The notes below the pieces were generated by a model that ran no database searches, was not told the origin of the DNA, and was given only the letters and a program-made list of their open reading frames with translations. Source: Natronomonas sp. (lineage in GTDB: Archaea; Halobacteriota; Halobacteria; Halobacteriales; Haloarculaceae). From it: 10,088 nucleotides of DNA. Where the stretch lies: positions 1 through 10,088 of the forward strand of contig SLIW01000324.1 in the NCBI GenBank assembly GCA_007135435.1. Reading direction: 5' to 3'. The position numbers and the translations under genes are program-made. Positions 1-5,737 of the stretch are shown one piece after another (position 1 is the stretch's first letter; each line of letters begins with the position of its first letter).

Positions 1-106
1 CGAACCCGAGCCTGAGCCCGAACCCGAACACCAGCCCGAACCCGTACCCGAACACCAGCCCGAACCCGTACCCGAACACCAGCCCGAACCCGTACCCGAA
101 CACCAC
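1..106. repeat. 24-bp tandem repeat, possibly the tail of a Pro/Glu-repeat gene
   Basis: Three near-perfect copies of a 24-bp unit starting cccgaacaccag lie at 23-46, 47-70 and 71-94, with a partial copy to 106. A looser cccgaa/cccgag hexamer pattern fills 1-22. The unit length is a multiple of three, so several frames stay open. On the + strand, the frame starting at base 2 reads a Pro/Glu repeat (PEPVPEHQ) and stops at 313, inside the convergent gene. The frame starting at base 3 reads SPNPYPNT and stops at 200, just before that gene. On the - strand, an ATG at 145 opens a hydrophobic repeat (FGYGFGLV) running off the window edge. The Pro/Glu reading best matches the acidic repeats elsewhere in the window, but its downstream part does not look coding. 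The coding status cannot be settled here. Confidence 0.85.
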
Positions 107-206
107 CCTGAGCCCCAGCGCAACGCGTCTTCCGACTGGATCCATCCTCGTCCTCCCGGCAGTGTTCTACTGGCGGTGTCCAACGTGGACGTCCCACTGA
201 GACGCC

Positions 207-878
207 CTACTGGAGACCTGCCAGCGCCCGCAGGTTGCTGGCGTACAGCGAGAGCATCCGACCCCTGGAACCGTCGATGGCCTCCCGGATCCCCGCACCG
301 ACGTCGGTCGTGAGCCCGGCGCCGTGGCCGACCAGCAATCGATCCGGGTCGTACGCACGCAGTGACCGCGGGGGAAGCGGCCGGAGGAGGGGATGGACGC
401 CGAGGCGCTCGCCGGCCGCCCGGAAGTACGGTACGGTCCCCAGCGCCTCCGGCACCACGAGCGTCTCGCCGTCGAAGAGCGTCGCCTCCTGCCACAGCGG
501 GTTGTCGATGACCCGTTCGACGCTGAAGCCCCCGAGCGTCCCGTCGAACCGCTCGACCCGCGTCCCGATGGAGTCCGCGACGCCTCCCATCCACGCCGGG
601 ACGTACACCGGGACGTCGTGGCGACGGGCGATCGGTCCCGCGTCCCGCTCGTGGCGGTCCATGAGGACGACGGTGCCCGCGACCTCGCCGTACTCCGCGA
701 GCAGGTCGTCGACGCCCTCGACGTCCACCGGTTCGACCACCCAGACCCGACCGTCGTCACCGACGAGGGCGTGGGAGGCGCGCTGCATCGCCTCGTCGGG
801 GAAGGCGAGCCAGCCGACCCCGCGATCGAACCGGTCGACGACCTCCACGTCGGCCGGGCCGGAGCCTTTCAGGGGCAT
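207..878 (-). CDS. metallo-beta-lactamase-like protein with degenerate metal site
   Basis: The protein has 223 residues. Its order of segments resembles the metallo-beta-lactamase fold: an N-terminal sheet (residues 20-50, ASHALVGDDGRVWVVEP), a strand and loop at 68-83 (VVLMDRHERDAG) where the family has HxHxDH, a strand at 88-94 (DVPVYVP), and a late GHG at 184-186 after LLV. Only H76 and D79 remain of the HxHxDH motif, so a normal two-metal hydrolase is doubtful. The start at 878 is favoured because a TTTTAAG element lies about 29 bp upstream and the N-terminal region (MPLKGSGPADVEVVDRF) looks coding. The fold is inferred from pattern, not from a search. It may be a non-catalytic family member or an unrelated haloarchaeal protein. 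It is divergent from the VOC gene and stands alone in its transcription direction. Confidence 0.85.
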   Translation of the reverse strand: MPLKGSGPADVEVVDRFDRGVGWLAFPDEAMQRASHALVGDDGRVWVVEPVDVEGVDDLLAEYGEVAGTVVLMDRHERDAGPIARRHDVPVYVPAWMGGVADSIGTRVERFDGTLGGFSVERVIDNPLWQEATLFDGETLVVPEALGTVPYFRAAGERLGVHPLLRPLPPRSLRAYDPDRLLVGHGAGLTTDVGAGIREAIDGSRGRMLSLYASNLRALAGLQ

Positions 879-902
879 ATCCGAAATATACGGGCTGCGG
901 CC

Positions 903-910
903 GCTTAAAA
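903..910 (-). promoter_or_regulatory. TATA box for the MBL-like gene
   Basis: On the - strand this reads TTTTAAG(C), centred about 29 bp before the ATG at 878. That spacing predicts a transcript starting at or very near the start codon. A second A/T-rich stretch (TATATTTC) lies just before the ATG but is too close to be the TATA element. Confidence 0.6.
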
Positions 911-955
911 CCGCCAGCCAGAGGCGCCACGTCCACGGCCGGTGAGGCCCATGGG

Positions 956-1004
956 GGTCCGCTCGACGGGGGATCGCGGACGGAGCCCGTCGACACCGTG
1001 GACC
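956..1004. promoter_or_regulatory. interleaved inverted repeats upstream of the VOC promoter
   Basis: TCGACGGG at 963-970 is the inverse of CCCGTCGA at 986-993 (15-nt spacer). GGTCC at 956-960 and GGACC at 1000-1004 form an outer pair. GTCCGC at 957-962 can instead pair with GCGGAC at 976-981. The block ends a few bases before the TATA element of the VOC gene, in the divergent intergenic region. It could be an operator. In DNA this GC-rich, chance pairing is common. Confidence 0.3.
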
Positions 1005-1008
1005 GGAG

Positions 1009-1016
1009 GTTTATCG
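1009..1016 (+). promoter_or_regulatory. TATA box for the VOC gene
   Basis: TTTATC at 1010-1015 is centred about 26 bp before the ATG at 1039. This is the standard haloarchaeal spacing for a leaderless mRNA, and no Shine-Dalgarno-like sequence lies just before the ATG. Confidence 0.6.
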
Positions 1017-1038
1017 CCGCGGGCCGCCCACGTCCCGT

Positions 1039-1758
1039 ATGCTCGGGACGTGTCGGTGGCTCTGTCTGGAGGTGAAGTACCTGGATCCCGTCGTCGGGTT
1101 CTACCGCGAGCACCTCGATCTGTCGCCGATCGCACGATCCGACCGCGAGGTGGCGCTCGACGCGGGCGGGGGCGCCGAACTCCGCCTGCGCCGACCCGAC
1201 GGCGTGCCCCGCGGGGGACTGCACACCCACTACGCCTTCGCCTGTCCCGCCGACGCCTACGACGCGTGGTGGGACCGCCTCTCGGGGACGTTCGATCTCG
1301 AGGAGGTCGACTTCGGTGGCATGCGCTCGCTCTACTTCTACGACCCGGAGGGGAACTGCGTCGAGATCGCCGGCGCCGCCGACGAACCAGACGGTCCGGA
1401 GCCGTCCCTCGCGGGGATATTCGAAGTGGTCTTCGAGGTCGAGTCCCTCCCGGACGCGGAGTCGTTCTACGTCGACCTCGGTTTCGAGATCGTCGATCGT
1501 GGGGACTCCCGCAAGCGCACCCGCCTGACCACCGGACCGTTCGACGTCGAGCTGTGGGAGCCACACCTGGGCCTGGCCGACGCGCGCGGAGGCGTCCACG
1601 TCGACGTCGGGATCGAGGCGCCGGACCCGACCGCGGTCGCCGACGCGGTTACCGACCGGGTGACGAGACGCGAGTCGATCGAGGGAGGGGTCAGGATCCG
1701 CGATCCGGACGGACACTACCTGAGCCTCCTCGAACCGAGCGATCCGGCCGGTCGGTGA
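1039..1758 (+). CDS. two-domain VOC (glyoxalase/dioxygenase-fold) protein
   Basis: The protein has 239 residues and two tandem vicinal-oxygen-chelate modules, about residues 6-112 and 126-232. Each shows the family layout: an opening strand followed by an FYxxxLxL helix (FYREHLDLS at 21-29; SFYVDLGFEIV at 142-152) and a closing DPxG hairpin (YDPEGNCVEI at 101-110; RDPDGHYLSLLE at 221-232). E109 and E232 occupy the usual position of the last metal-binding Glu, and H64 and H187 are candidate metal-binding histidines. The position for the first ligand holds Glu rather than His in both halves. VOC proteins include glyoxalase I, extradiol dioxygenases and bleomycin-resistance proteins. The substrate cannot be told from the sequence or the neighbours. 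The start fits a leaderless promoter. The 3' end converges on the DUF5779-like gene. Confidence 0.93.
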   Translation: MLGTCRWLCLEVKYLDPVVGFYREHLDLSPIARSDREVALDAGGGAELRLRRPDGVPRGGLHTHYAFACPADAYDAWWDRLSGTFDLEEVDFGGMRSLYFYDPEGNCVEIAGAADEPDGPEPSLAGIFEVVFEVESLPDAESFYVDLGFEIVDRGDSRKRTRLTTGPFDVELWEPHLGLADARGGVHVDVGIEAPDPTAVADAVTDRVTRRESIEGGVRIRDPDGHYLSLLEPSDPAGR

Positions 1759-1805
1759 GATCGATCAGTCCAGGCGATCCGTGAGATCGATCAGTTCAGC
1801 CGGTC
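1754..1805. repeat. 26-bp direct duplication at a convergent gene junction
   Basis: Two imperfect 26-bp copies lie side by side. The identical core gtgagatcgatcagt is at 1755-1769 and 1781-1795, and flanking bases also match. On the - strand the inner copy encodes the last codons of the DUF5779-like gene (DRLN, stop 1793-1791). The outer copy would read DRLD plus a stop at 1767-1765. Because 26 is not a multiple of three, the second copy is out of frame and lies beyond the stop. The other arm overlaps the stop codon of the VOC gene. Confidence 0.85.
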
Positions 1806-2081
1806 GGTGTCGATCTCCCGACCGGGCGGCGCGACGACGAGGAACTCCCGGAAGTGCATCAGCTCGCCGCCCATCTCGCGGACGTCGCGCGCGAACGGGG
1901 CCGCCAGCTCGTTGAGTTCCCCCTCGACGCTCAACACGAGGACGTCGTCGCGCTCGACGTGGGCGATCCACTCGTCGGGGTCGGTCGTCCCGTCGAGGAC
2001 GCCCAGGACCACCTGACCGGCGGTCTCCGGGTCGTCGAGCTCGCCCTCCGCGCTCTGCAGGTCCAGGTCGAAGTCGCCCAT
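1791..2081 (-). CDS. DUF5779-like small haloarchaeal protein
   Basis: This 96-residue acidic protein resembles, from memory, the haloarchaeal DUF5779 family, whose function is unknown to me. Features include an N-terminal MGDFDLDLQS, a strand VVLGVLDG at 24-31, a second strand VLVLSVEGELNELA at 47-60, an EMGGELMHFREFLVVAPPG segment at 69-87, and a C-terminal IDTDRLN. No membrane segment or cysteine is present. It is probably a small cytosolic alpha/beta domain. The ATG at 2081 is chosen because it gives the family-like N-terminus and has a TTTTTC element about 26 bp upstream. The same frame stays open further upstream, but that extension is Ser/Pro-rich and overlaps the helicase gene antisense. 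The gene is divergent from rad25. Confidence 0.88.
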   Translation of the reverse strand: MGDFDLDLQSAEGELDDPETAGQVVLGVLDGTTDPDEWIAHVERDDVLVLSVEGELNELAAPFARDVREMGGELMHFREFLVVAPPGREIDTDRLN

Positions 2082-2102
2082 GTCGGACCCCACCGAGCGC
2101 TG

Positions 2103-2111
2103 GAGAAAAAG
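2103..2111 (-). promoter_or_regulatory. TATA-like element for the DUF5779-like gene
   Basis: On the - strand this reads CTTTTTCTC, centred about 26 bp before the ATG at 2081. It sits back to back with the rad25 promoter in a 103-bp divergent intergenic region. Confidence 0.5.
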
Positions 2112-2115
2112 CCTG

Positions 2116-2129
2116 CCGACCTCGGTCGG
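2116..2129. promoter_or_regulatory. 14-bp inverted repeat between divergent promoters
   Basis: CCGACC-TC-GGTCGG is a perfect 6-bp inverted repeat with a 2-bp centre. It begins about 5 bp upstream of the DUF5779-like TATA element and ends about 25 bp before that of rad25. A shared operator is possible, but a palindrome of this size can occur by chance in GC-rich DNA. Confidence 0.3.
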
Positions 2130-2153
2130 GCGGACCACGACCCGAAAGCTGGT

Positions 2154-2160
2154 GCTTTTG
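2154..2160 (+). promoter_or_regulatory. TATA-like element for rad25
   Basis: GCTTTTG is centred about 28 bp upstream of the GTG at 2185. This supports the GTG start and a leaderless transcript. Confidence 0.5.
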
Positions 2161-2184
2161 TCCGTCGGCCGGCAACGCACCGCT

Positions 2185-4452
2185 GTGACCGACGAGCCAG
2201 CCGGCGGGGACGCCCACCGTGACTCCCGTGTCGTCGAGGAGGACGGAGTCCCGACCGGTGGCGACGGGACTGCCGACGACGACCACAGCACTGCAAGTGA
2301 CGACCTCCGTGATGAAAACGACGACGGCGACGTAGGCGGTACCGAAAGTGACGACGGCGACGGGAACGATGGGACCGCGAGTGACGACACCGACGGGAAC
2401 GATGGGACCGCGAGTGACGACACCGACGGGAGCGACGAGACCGCGAGTGACGACACCGACGGGAGCGACGAGACCGACGAGGGCGACGCTCCTGCAGAGA
2501 CACCGGTCGACGTGGACGCCTTCTACGACGCGCTGGAGGACCGACGGCGACCGGTCGTGACCGCCAGCGAGGTCGCCCGGCTGGCCGACTGTTCGCAGGC
2601 GGAGGCGGTCGACGGACTCGAGCAGCTCGCCTCCGCGGGGCGGGTCGAACGCCTCGACGTCGAGGCGGACCCGGTGGTCTGGTTCCCCAGCGACTACCGC
2701 GAGACGGCGGCCCGCGAGCGGCTCACGGTCTTCCCGCGGCGCCGCGAGATCGTCGCCGACCGGCCCTCGCAGTTCACGCGGGCGCAGCTGTCGCAGTTCG
2801 CCCACCTCGCGGACACGAACCGCGAGGAGGGCTACCGGTACGAGGTCCGCGAACAGGACGTCTGGAGCGCGCCGTTCGAGTCGCTGGACGCGCTGCGGAC
2901 GACGATGCGGTCCGCCCTCGGGGGTCGGTACGACGCCCTCGAGGAGTGGGTCGAGGGCCAGTGGGAGCGCGCCCACCGGTTCCGACTGACCACCCACGAG
3001 GACGGCTACGTCGTCCTGGAGGCACAGAGCGCGGACCTCCTCGGGAACGTCGCCGAACAGCACCTGGACGACGGCGTCCTCCGGGCACGCATCGGCGACG
3101 CCACCGCCTGGGTCGCCGAGGACCGCACGGCGGAGGTCAAACGGACCCTCTACGAGGCCGGCTACCCCGTCCAGGACCACCGCGTCCTCGAGCGGGGCGA
3201 GCCGCTCCCGATCGAGCTCACCACCGAGCTCCGACCCTACCAGGCCGACTGGGTGGCACGGTTCGCGGACGCGCGGTCGGGGGTCCTCGTGGGCCCGCCC
3301 GGCTCCGGGAAGACGATCGCGGCGCTGGGGATCGTGGCCGACGTCGGGGGAGAGACGCTAGTCCTCGTCCCCTCACGGGAGCTCGCCCGGCAGTGGCGCG
3401 AGAACGTCCTCGAGCACACCGACCTCGCGCCAGAGCAGGTCGGCGAGTACCACGGCGGCGAGAAGGAGATCCGGCCGCTGACGATCGCCACCTACCAGAC
3501 CGCCGGAATGGACCGCCACCGGATGCTGTTCGACTCCCGCGAGTGGGGGCTCATCGTCTACGACGAGTGCCAGCACGTACCCGCGCCGGTCAGCCGCCGC
3601 AGCGCGGACCTCCAGACCCGCCACCGCCTCGGACTCTCGGCGACCCCCATCCGGGAGGACGACCGGGAGCGGGAGATCTTCACGCTGATCGGGCGGCCGA
3701 TCGGCACCGACTGGGAGGCCCTGTTCGACGCCGGCTACGTCGCCGAGCCAGAGGTCGAGATCCGGTACCTGCCGTGGGCCTCCGAGACCCACCGCAACGA
3801 GTACGGCGCGAGCGTCGGGGGCGAGAAGCGCCAGCTCGCCGCGAGCAACCCGGCGAAGGTCCGGGAGATCGAGGCCATCCTCCACGCCCACCGCGGCTCG
3901 AAGGCGATAATCTTCGTCGAGTTCCTCGAGCAGGGCGAGGCGATCGCCGAGGCCCTGGACGTACCGTTCGTCAGCGGCGAGACACCCCACGCCCGTCGGA
4001 GCCGGTTGTTCGATCGCTTCCGGTCCGGCCCGCTGGACACCATCGTCGTCTCGCGGATCGGCGACGAGGGGATCGACCTGCCCGACGCGGAGGTCGCCAT
4101 CGCGGCGTCGGGGCTGGGGGGCTCGCGTCGCCAGGGCGCCCAGCGCGCCGGACGGACGATGCGACCGGTGGGCAAGTCACGGATGTACGTGCTGGCGACC
4201 CGCGGGACCCGCGAGGAGGACTTCGCCAGACAGCGGACCCGCCACCTCGCGGCGCGGGGCGTCCGGGTCCGGGAGACCCAGCCGCTCGCCTTCGGCGACG
4301 GGCGTGGGGAGGTAGAGGGGCGAGCAGGCCAGATAGAGGAATCCGAGCGGGCAGGTCAGGATGACCCGACCGAGGGAGAGACCGAGGGATCTCGTGGACG
4401 GGCGGTCGCCGACGCGGAACCGGACGGCGCCGCGACGGATCCCGAGGAGTAA
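2185..4452 (+). CDS. rad25: XPB/Rad25-family DNA repair helicase
   Basis: This is a 755-residue superfamily 2 helicase of the XPB/Rad25 type, ATP-driven and associated in the family with nucleotide excision repair and DNA opening. Visible motifs are LRPYQ before the core, Walker A GPPGSGKT at 370-377, Walker B DECQH at 460-464, SATP at 485-488, the XPB RED motif at 490-492, SRIGDEGIDLP in the second lobe, and motif VI QRAGR at 653-657 followed by TMRPVGK. Residues 110-365 probably hold a winged-helix-like segment and the XPB N-terminal region. Residues 1-109 are an unstructured Asp/Ser/Thr tract with 11-residue repeats, and the C-terminus is also acidic. The GTG at 2185 is preferred over the in-frame ATG at 2080, which overlaps the divergent gene's start and would add a basic stretch. 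The stop overlaps the next gene's promoter. Confidence 0.95.
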   Translation: MTDEPAGGDAHRDSRVVEEDGVPTGGDGTADDDHSTASDDLRDENDDGDVGGTESDDGDGNDGTASDDTDGNDGTASDDTDGSDETASDDTDGSDETDEGDAPAETPVDVDAFYDALEDRRRPVVTASEVARLADCSQAEAVDGLEQLASAGRVERLDVEADPVVWFPSDYRETAARERLTVFPRRREIVADRPSQFTRAQLSQFAHLADTNREEGYRYEVREQDVWSAPFESLDALRTTMRSALGGRYDALEEWVEGQWERAHRFRLTTHEDGYVVLEAQSADLLGNVAEQHLDDGVLRARIGDATAWVAEDRTAEVKRTLYEAGYPVQDHRVLERGEPLPIELTTELRPYQADWVARFADARSGVLVGPPGSGKTIAALGIVADVGGETLVLVPSRELARQWRENVLEHTDLAPEQVGEYHGGEKEIRPLTIATYQTAGMDRHRMLFDSREWGLIVYDECQHVPAPVSRRSADLQTRHRLGLSATPIREDDREREIFTLIGRPIGTDWEALFDAGYVAEPEVEIRYLPWASETHRNEYGASVGGEKRQLAASNPAKVREIEAILHAHRGSKAIIFVEFLEQGEAIAEALDVPFVSGETPHARRSRLFDRFRSGPLDTIVVSRIGDEGIDLPDAEVAIAASGLGGSRRQGAQRAGRTMRPVGKSRMYVLATRGTREEDFARQRTRHLAARGVRVRETQPLAFGDGRGEVEGRAGQIEESERAGQDDPTEGETEGSRGRAVADAEPDGAATDPEE
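2335..2478 (+). repeat. 33-bp in-frame tandem repeat in rad25
   Basis: Complete 33-bp units lie at 2368-2400, 2401-2433 and 2434-2466, with a diverged copy before (about 2335-2367) and a partial one after. Each encodes 11 residues of the type DGTASDDTDGN/S. The first two complete units are nearly identical at the DNA level, which points to recent unequal copying. The tract lies in the disordered acidic N-terminus, outside the helicase core. Confidence 0.9.
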
Positions 4453-4461
4453 CTTCAAACC
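4452..4461 (+). promoter_or_regulatory. TATA-like element for the acyltransferase gene
   Basis: ACTTCAAAC lies immediately after the rad25 stop codon, centred about 28 bp before the GTG at 4484. The match is weak (TTCAAA). Read-through from rad25 is an alternative, since only 31 bp separate the two genes. Confidence 0.4.
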
Positions 4462-4483
4462 GTCTCCCTGCGATGGGCGGGTC

Positions 4484-5350
4484 GTGACGGACGGCGACGA
4501 GGAGGACGCGGATCAGCCGCGCGACGACCAGCCGGACGGTGACGAGACGAACGGCGACGAGACGAACGGTGACGAGACGAACGGTGACGAGACGAACGGC
4601 GACGAGACGAACGCTGACGAGACGAACGCTGACGAGACGAACGGTGACGAGACGATCGGCACCGACGGCCGACGCGGCGGCGACGAACGCGACGAACAGC
4701 GCGATATCGGCCGCGGGTCGACCGATAACGGTAGGCAGGGATCGGAGCCGATCGGTCCACGCCACGACCGGCTGACCCGCCATCCGACCCCCGGCCGGCG
4801 GAACTCGCTGTGGTCGTGGACGGACGCACGGCATCCGCTGCGGGTGGCCCGCAACTACGCGTTCATCGTCGCCGCGCGCCACGCCCCGAGCCTCCGTCTG
4901 AAGAACTGGCTGCTGCGTCGGATCGGCGTCGACGTCGGCCGCGGGGTCGCCTGGGGGCTGGAGTCGACGCCCGACGTCTTCTGGCCCGAGCTCGTCACCG
5001 TCGAGGACGACGCCATCGTCGGCTACGACGCCACGCTGCTGTGCCACGAGTTCCTCCAGGACGAGTACCGGACCGGCGAGGTGTGGATCGGCGAGCGGGC
5101 GATGATCGGCGCGGGCACCGTCGTCCTCCCGGGCGTGGAGATCGGTGCCGACGCGCAGGTGGCGGCCAACTCCCTGGTCGCCGAGGACGTCCCTCCCGGG
5201 GAGACCTGGGCAGGGGTCCCGGCAGTGCCGATGGCGGACGCGATCGACGAACCGCTCGACGAACCGAACGAAGAATCCACCGACGAACCGCTCGACGAAT
5301 CAAACGAAGAATCCACCGACGAACAGACCAACGAACCGCTCGACGGCTGA
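4484..5350 (+). CDS. left-handed beta-helix (hexapeptide) acyltransferase with acidic repeat tails
   Basis: The 288-residue protein has a central acyltransferase domain at about 95-255, likely O-acetyltransferase-like (acyl-CoA or acetyl-CoA donor). Hexapeptide turns are visible at VTVEDDAIVGYDA (171-183) and WIGERAMIGAGTVVLPGVEIGAD (201-223), ending in AANSLVAEDVPPGETWAGVPA, typical of the maltose/galactoside acetyltransferase class. H188 in LLCHEF is the likely catalytic base. Residues 1-92 are a low-complexity leader with eight DETNG-type repeats. Residues 255-288 carry a 12-residue acidic repeat. No Met or Val codon occurs between the GTG at 4484 and residue 121, so the leader cannot be dismissed by choosing a later ATG or GTG. 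An upstream in-frame ATG at 4361 lies inside rad25 and is less likely. The acceptor substrate is unknown. Confidence 0.92.
   Translation: MTDGDEEDADQPRDDQPDGDETNGDETNGDETNGDETNGDETNADETNADETNGDETIGTDGRRGGDERDEQRDIGRGSTDNGRQGSEPIGPRHDRLTRHPTPGRRNSLWSWTDARHPLRVARNYAFIVAARHAPSLRLKNWLLRRIGVDVGRGVAWGLESTPDVFWPELVTVEDDAIVGYDATLLCHEFLQDEYRTGEVWIGERAMIGAGTVVLPGVEIGADAQVAANSLVAEDVPPGETWAGVPAVPMADAIDEPLDEPNEESTDEPLDESNEESTDEQTNEPLDG
4541..4660 (+). repeat. 15-bp in-frame tandem repeat, eight units
   Basis: Eight consecutive 15-bp units (gacgagacgaacggy type) encode DETNG, with DETNA in units 5-6 and DETIG in unit 8. Variation between units is almost confined to the last codon, so the array appears recently expanded. 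It lies in the acyltransferase N-terminal leader. Confidence 0.95.
5246..5347 (+). repeat. 36-bp in-frame repeat at the acyltransferase C-terminus
   Basis: Two 36-bp units at 5246-5281 and 5282-5317 encode DEPLDEPNEEST and DEPLDESNEEST. They are followed by a diverged partial unit that ends with EPLDG before the stop. The segment follows the last hexapeptide turn and should be a flexible acidic tail. Confidence 0.9.
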
Positions 5351-5362
5351 CACCACCGGCCC

Positions 5363-5376
5363 CGTCGGCGCCGACG
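5363..5376. terminator. 14-bp palindrome between convergent genes
   Basis: CGTCGGCGCCGACG is a perfect palindrome filling half of the 27-bp gap between the acyltransferase stop (5350) and the end of the 87-residue gene (5378). It could act as a bidirectional end signal. There is no T-run, which archaeal terminators usually have, so the call is weak. Confidence 0.25.
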
Positions 5377-5377
5377 C

Positions 5378-5641
5378 CTACTCGAACACCGGGCTGTCCT
5401 CGCGCATCGCCTCCACGTCGGCGACGATCGACTCGACCTGCTCGGGGAAGAGCGCGACCTGGACCTCGTTCCCCTCCGCGTCCTCCGCGACGACCTTCAC
5501 CTGGCTGTCGCCGAACTCGCGGGCCTCCACGGACTCGACGTCGAACAGCTTCGCCGTCGCCGACTTGTTCGGGGCACCGACGTTCTTCACGCTCCCCTCC
5601 GTGAACTCGACCATGAAGTTCCCGAGGTTCAGATTGAGCAT
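5378..5641 (-). CDS. conserved-looking 87-residue protein, function unknown
   Basis: I do not recognise this gene. The 87-residue product is acidic, has no Cys and no membrane segment, and looks like a small beta-rich fold: strands at about 10-14 (MVEFT), 31-41 and 46-52 (SQVKVVA), and a hairpin GNEVQVALFP at 57-66, then a helix VESIVADVEAM at 69-79. The start at 5641 is supported by a clear TATA element 25 bp upstream. An internal Met at residue 10 (MVEFTEGSV) is an alternative. The coding frame has the acidic composition of the neighbours, and both flanks are non-coding, so the gene is very likely real. It follows the mscS gene on the same strand but has its own promoter. Confidence 0.88.
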   Translation of the reverse strand: MLNLNLGNFMVEFTEGSVKNVGAPNKSATAKLFDVESVEAREFGDSQVKVVAEDAEGNEVQVALFPEQVESIVADVEAMREDSPVFE

Positions 5642-5660
5642 GCCGAGAGTCCGGGCCGCT

Positions 5661-5670
5661 CGATTATAGT
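5661..5670 (-). promoter_or_regulatory. TATA box for the 87-residue protein gene
   Basis: On the - strand this reads ACTATAATCG, centred 25 bp before the ATG at 5641. It is the clearest A/T-rich element in this part of the window and implies a leaderless transcript. Confidence 0.65.
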
Positions 5671-5703
5671 GGTTGCCGCTCGCTGTGCCCGCGGCGAGAC
5701 CGT

Positions 5704-5732
5704 GTGGTAGGTCCCGGCTGTATCCGGACCAC
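5704..5732 (-). terminator. possible hairpin after mscS
   Basis: GTGGT (5704-5708) and CCGG (5714-5717) pair with CCGG (5724-5727) and ACCAC (5728-5732), leaving a 6-nt loop and a 5-nt bulge. It starts 5 bp beyond the mscS stop and precedes the promoter of the next gene. No T-run follows, so the terminator role is only suggested by position. Confidence 0.25.
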
Positions 5733-5737
5733 GACGG

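Noticed and set aside
1..106. A CRISPR array at the window start.
   Set aside because: The 24-bp units are directly adjacent with no unique spacers, so this is a plain tandem repeat.
2080..2184. An ATG start for rad25 at 2080.
   Set aside because: It overlaps the divergent gene's start codon, runs over the promoter elements of both genes and adds a basic stretch unlike the acidic leader. The GTG at 2185 fits the promoter.
2946..4364. A 472-codon open frame on the + strand inside rad25.
   Set aside because: It is extremely Arg/Pro/Gly-rich, a usual by-product of GC-rich coding DNA in a shifted frame, and it overlaps the helicase motifs.
4361..4483. An ATG start for the acyltransferase at 4361.
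   Set aside because: It would begin inside the rad25 coding region and translate its C-terminal part in another frame into an Arg-rich peptide. The GTG at 4484 follows a TATA-like element.
3971..5047. A 358-codon - strand frame with VRLVTVRLV repeats.
   Set aside because: The repeats are the antisense of the DETNG array, and both genes beneath it are well supported.
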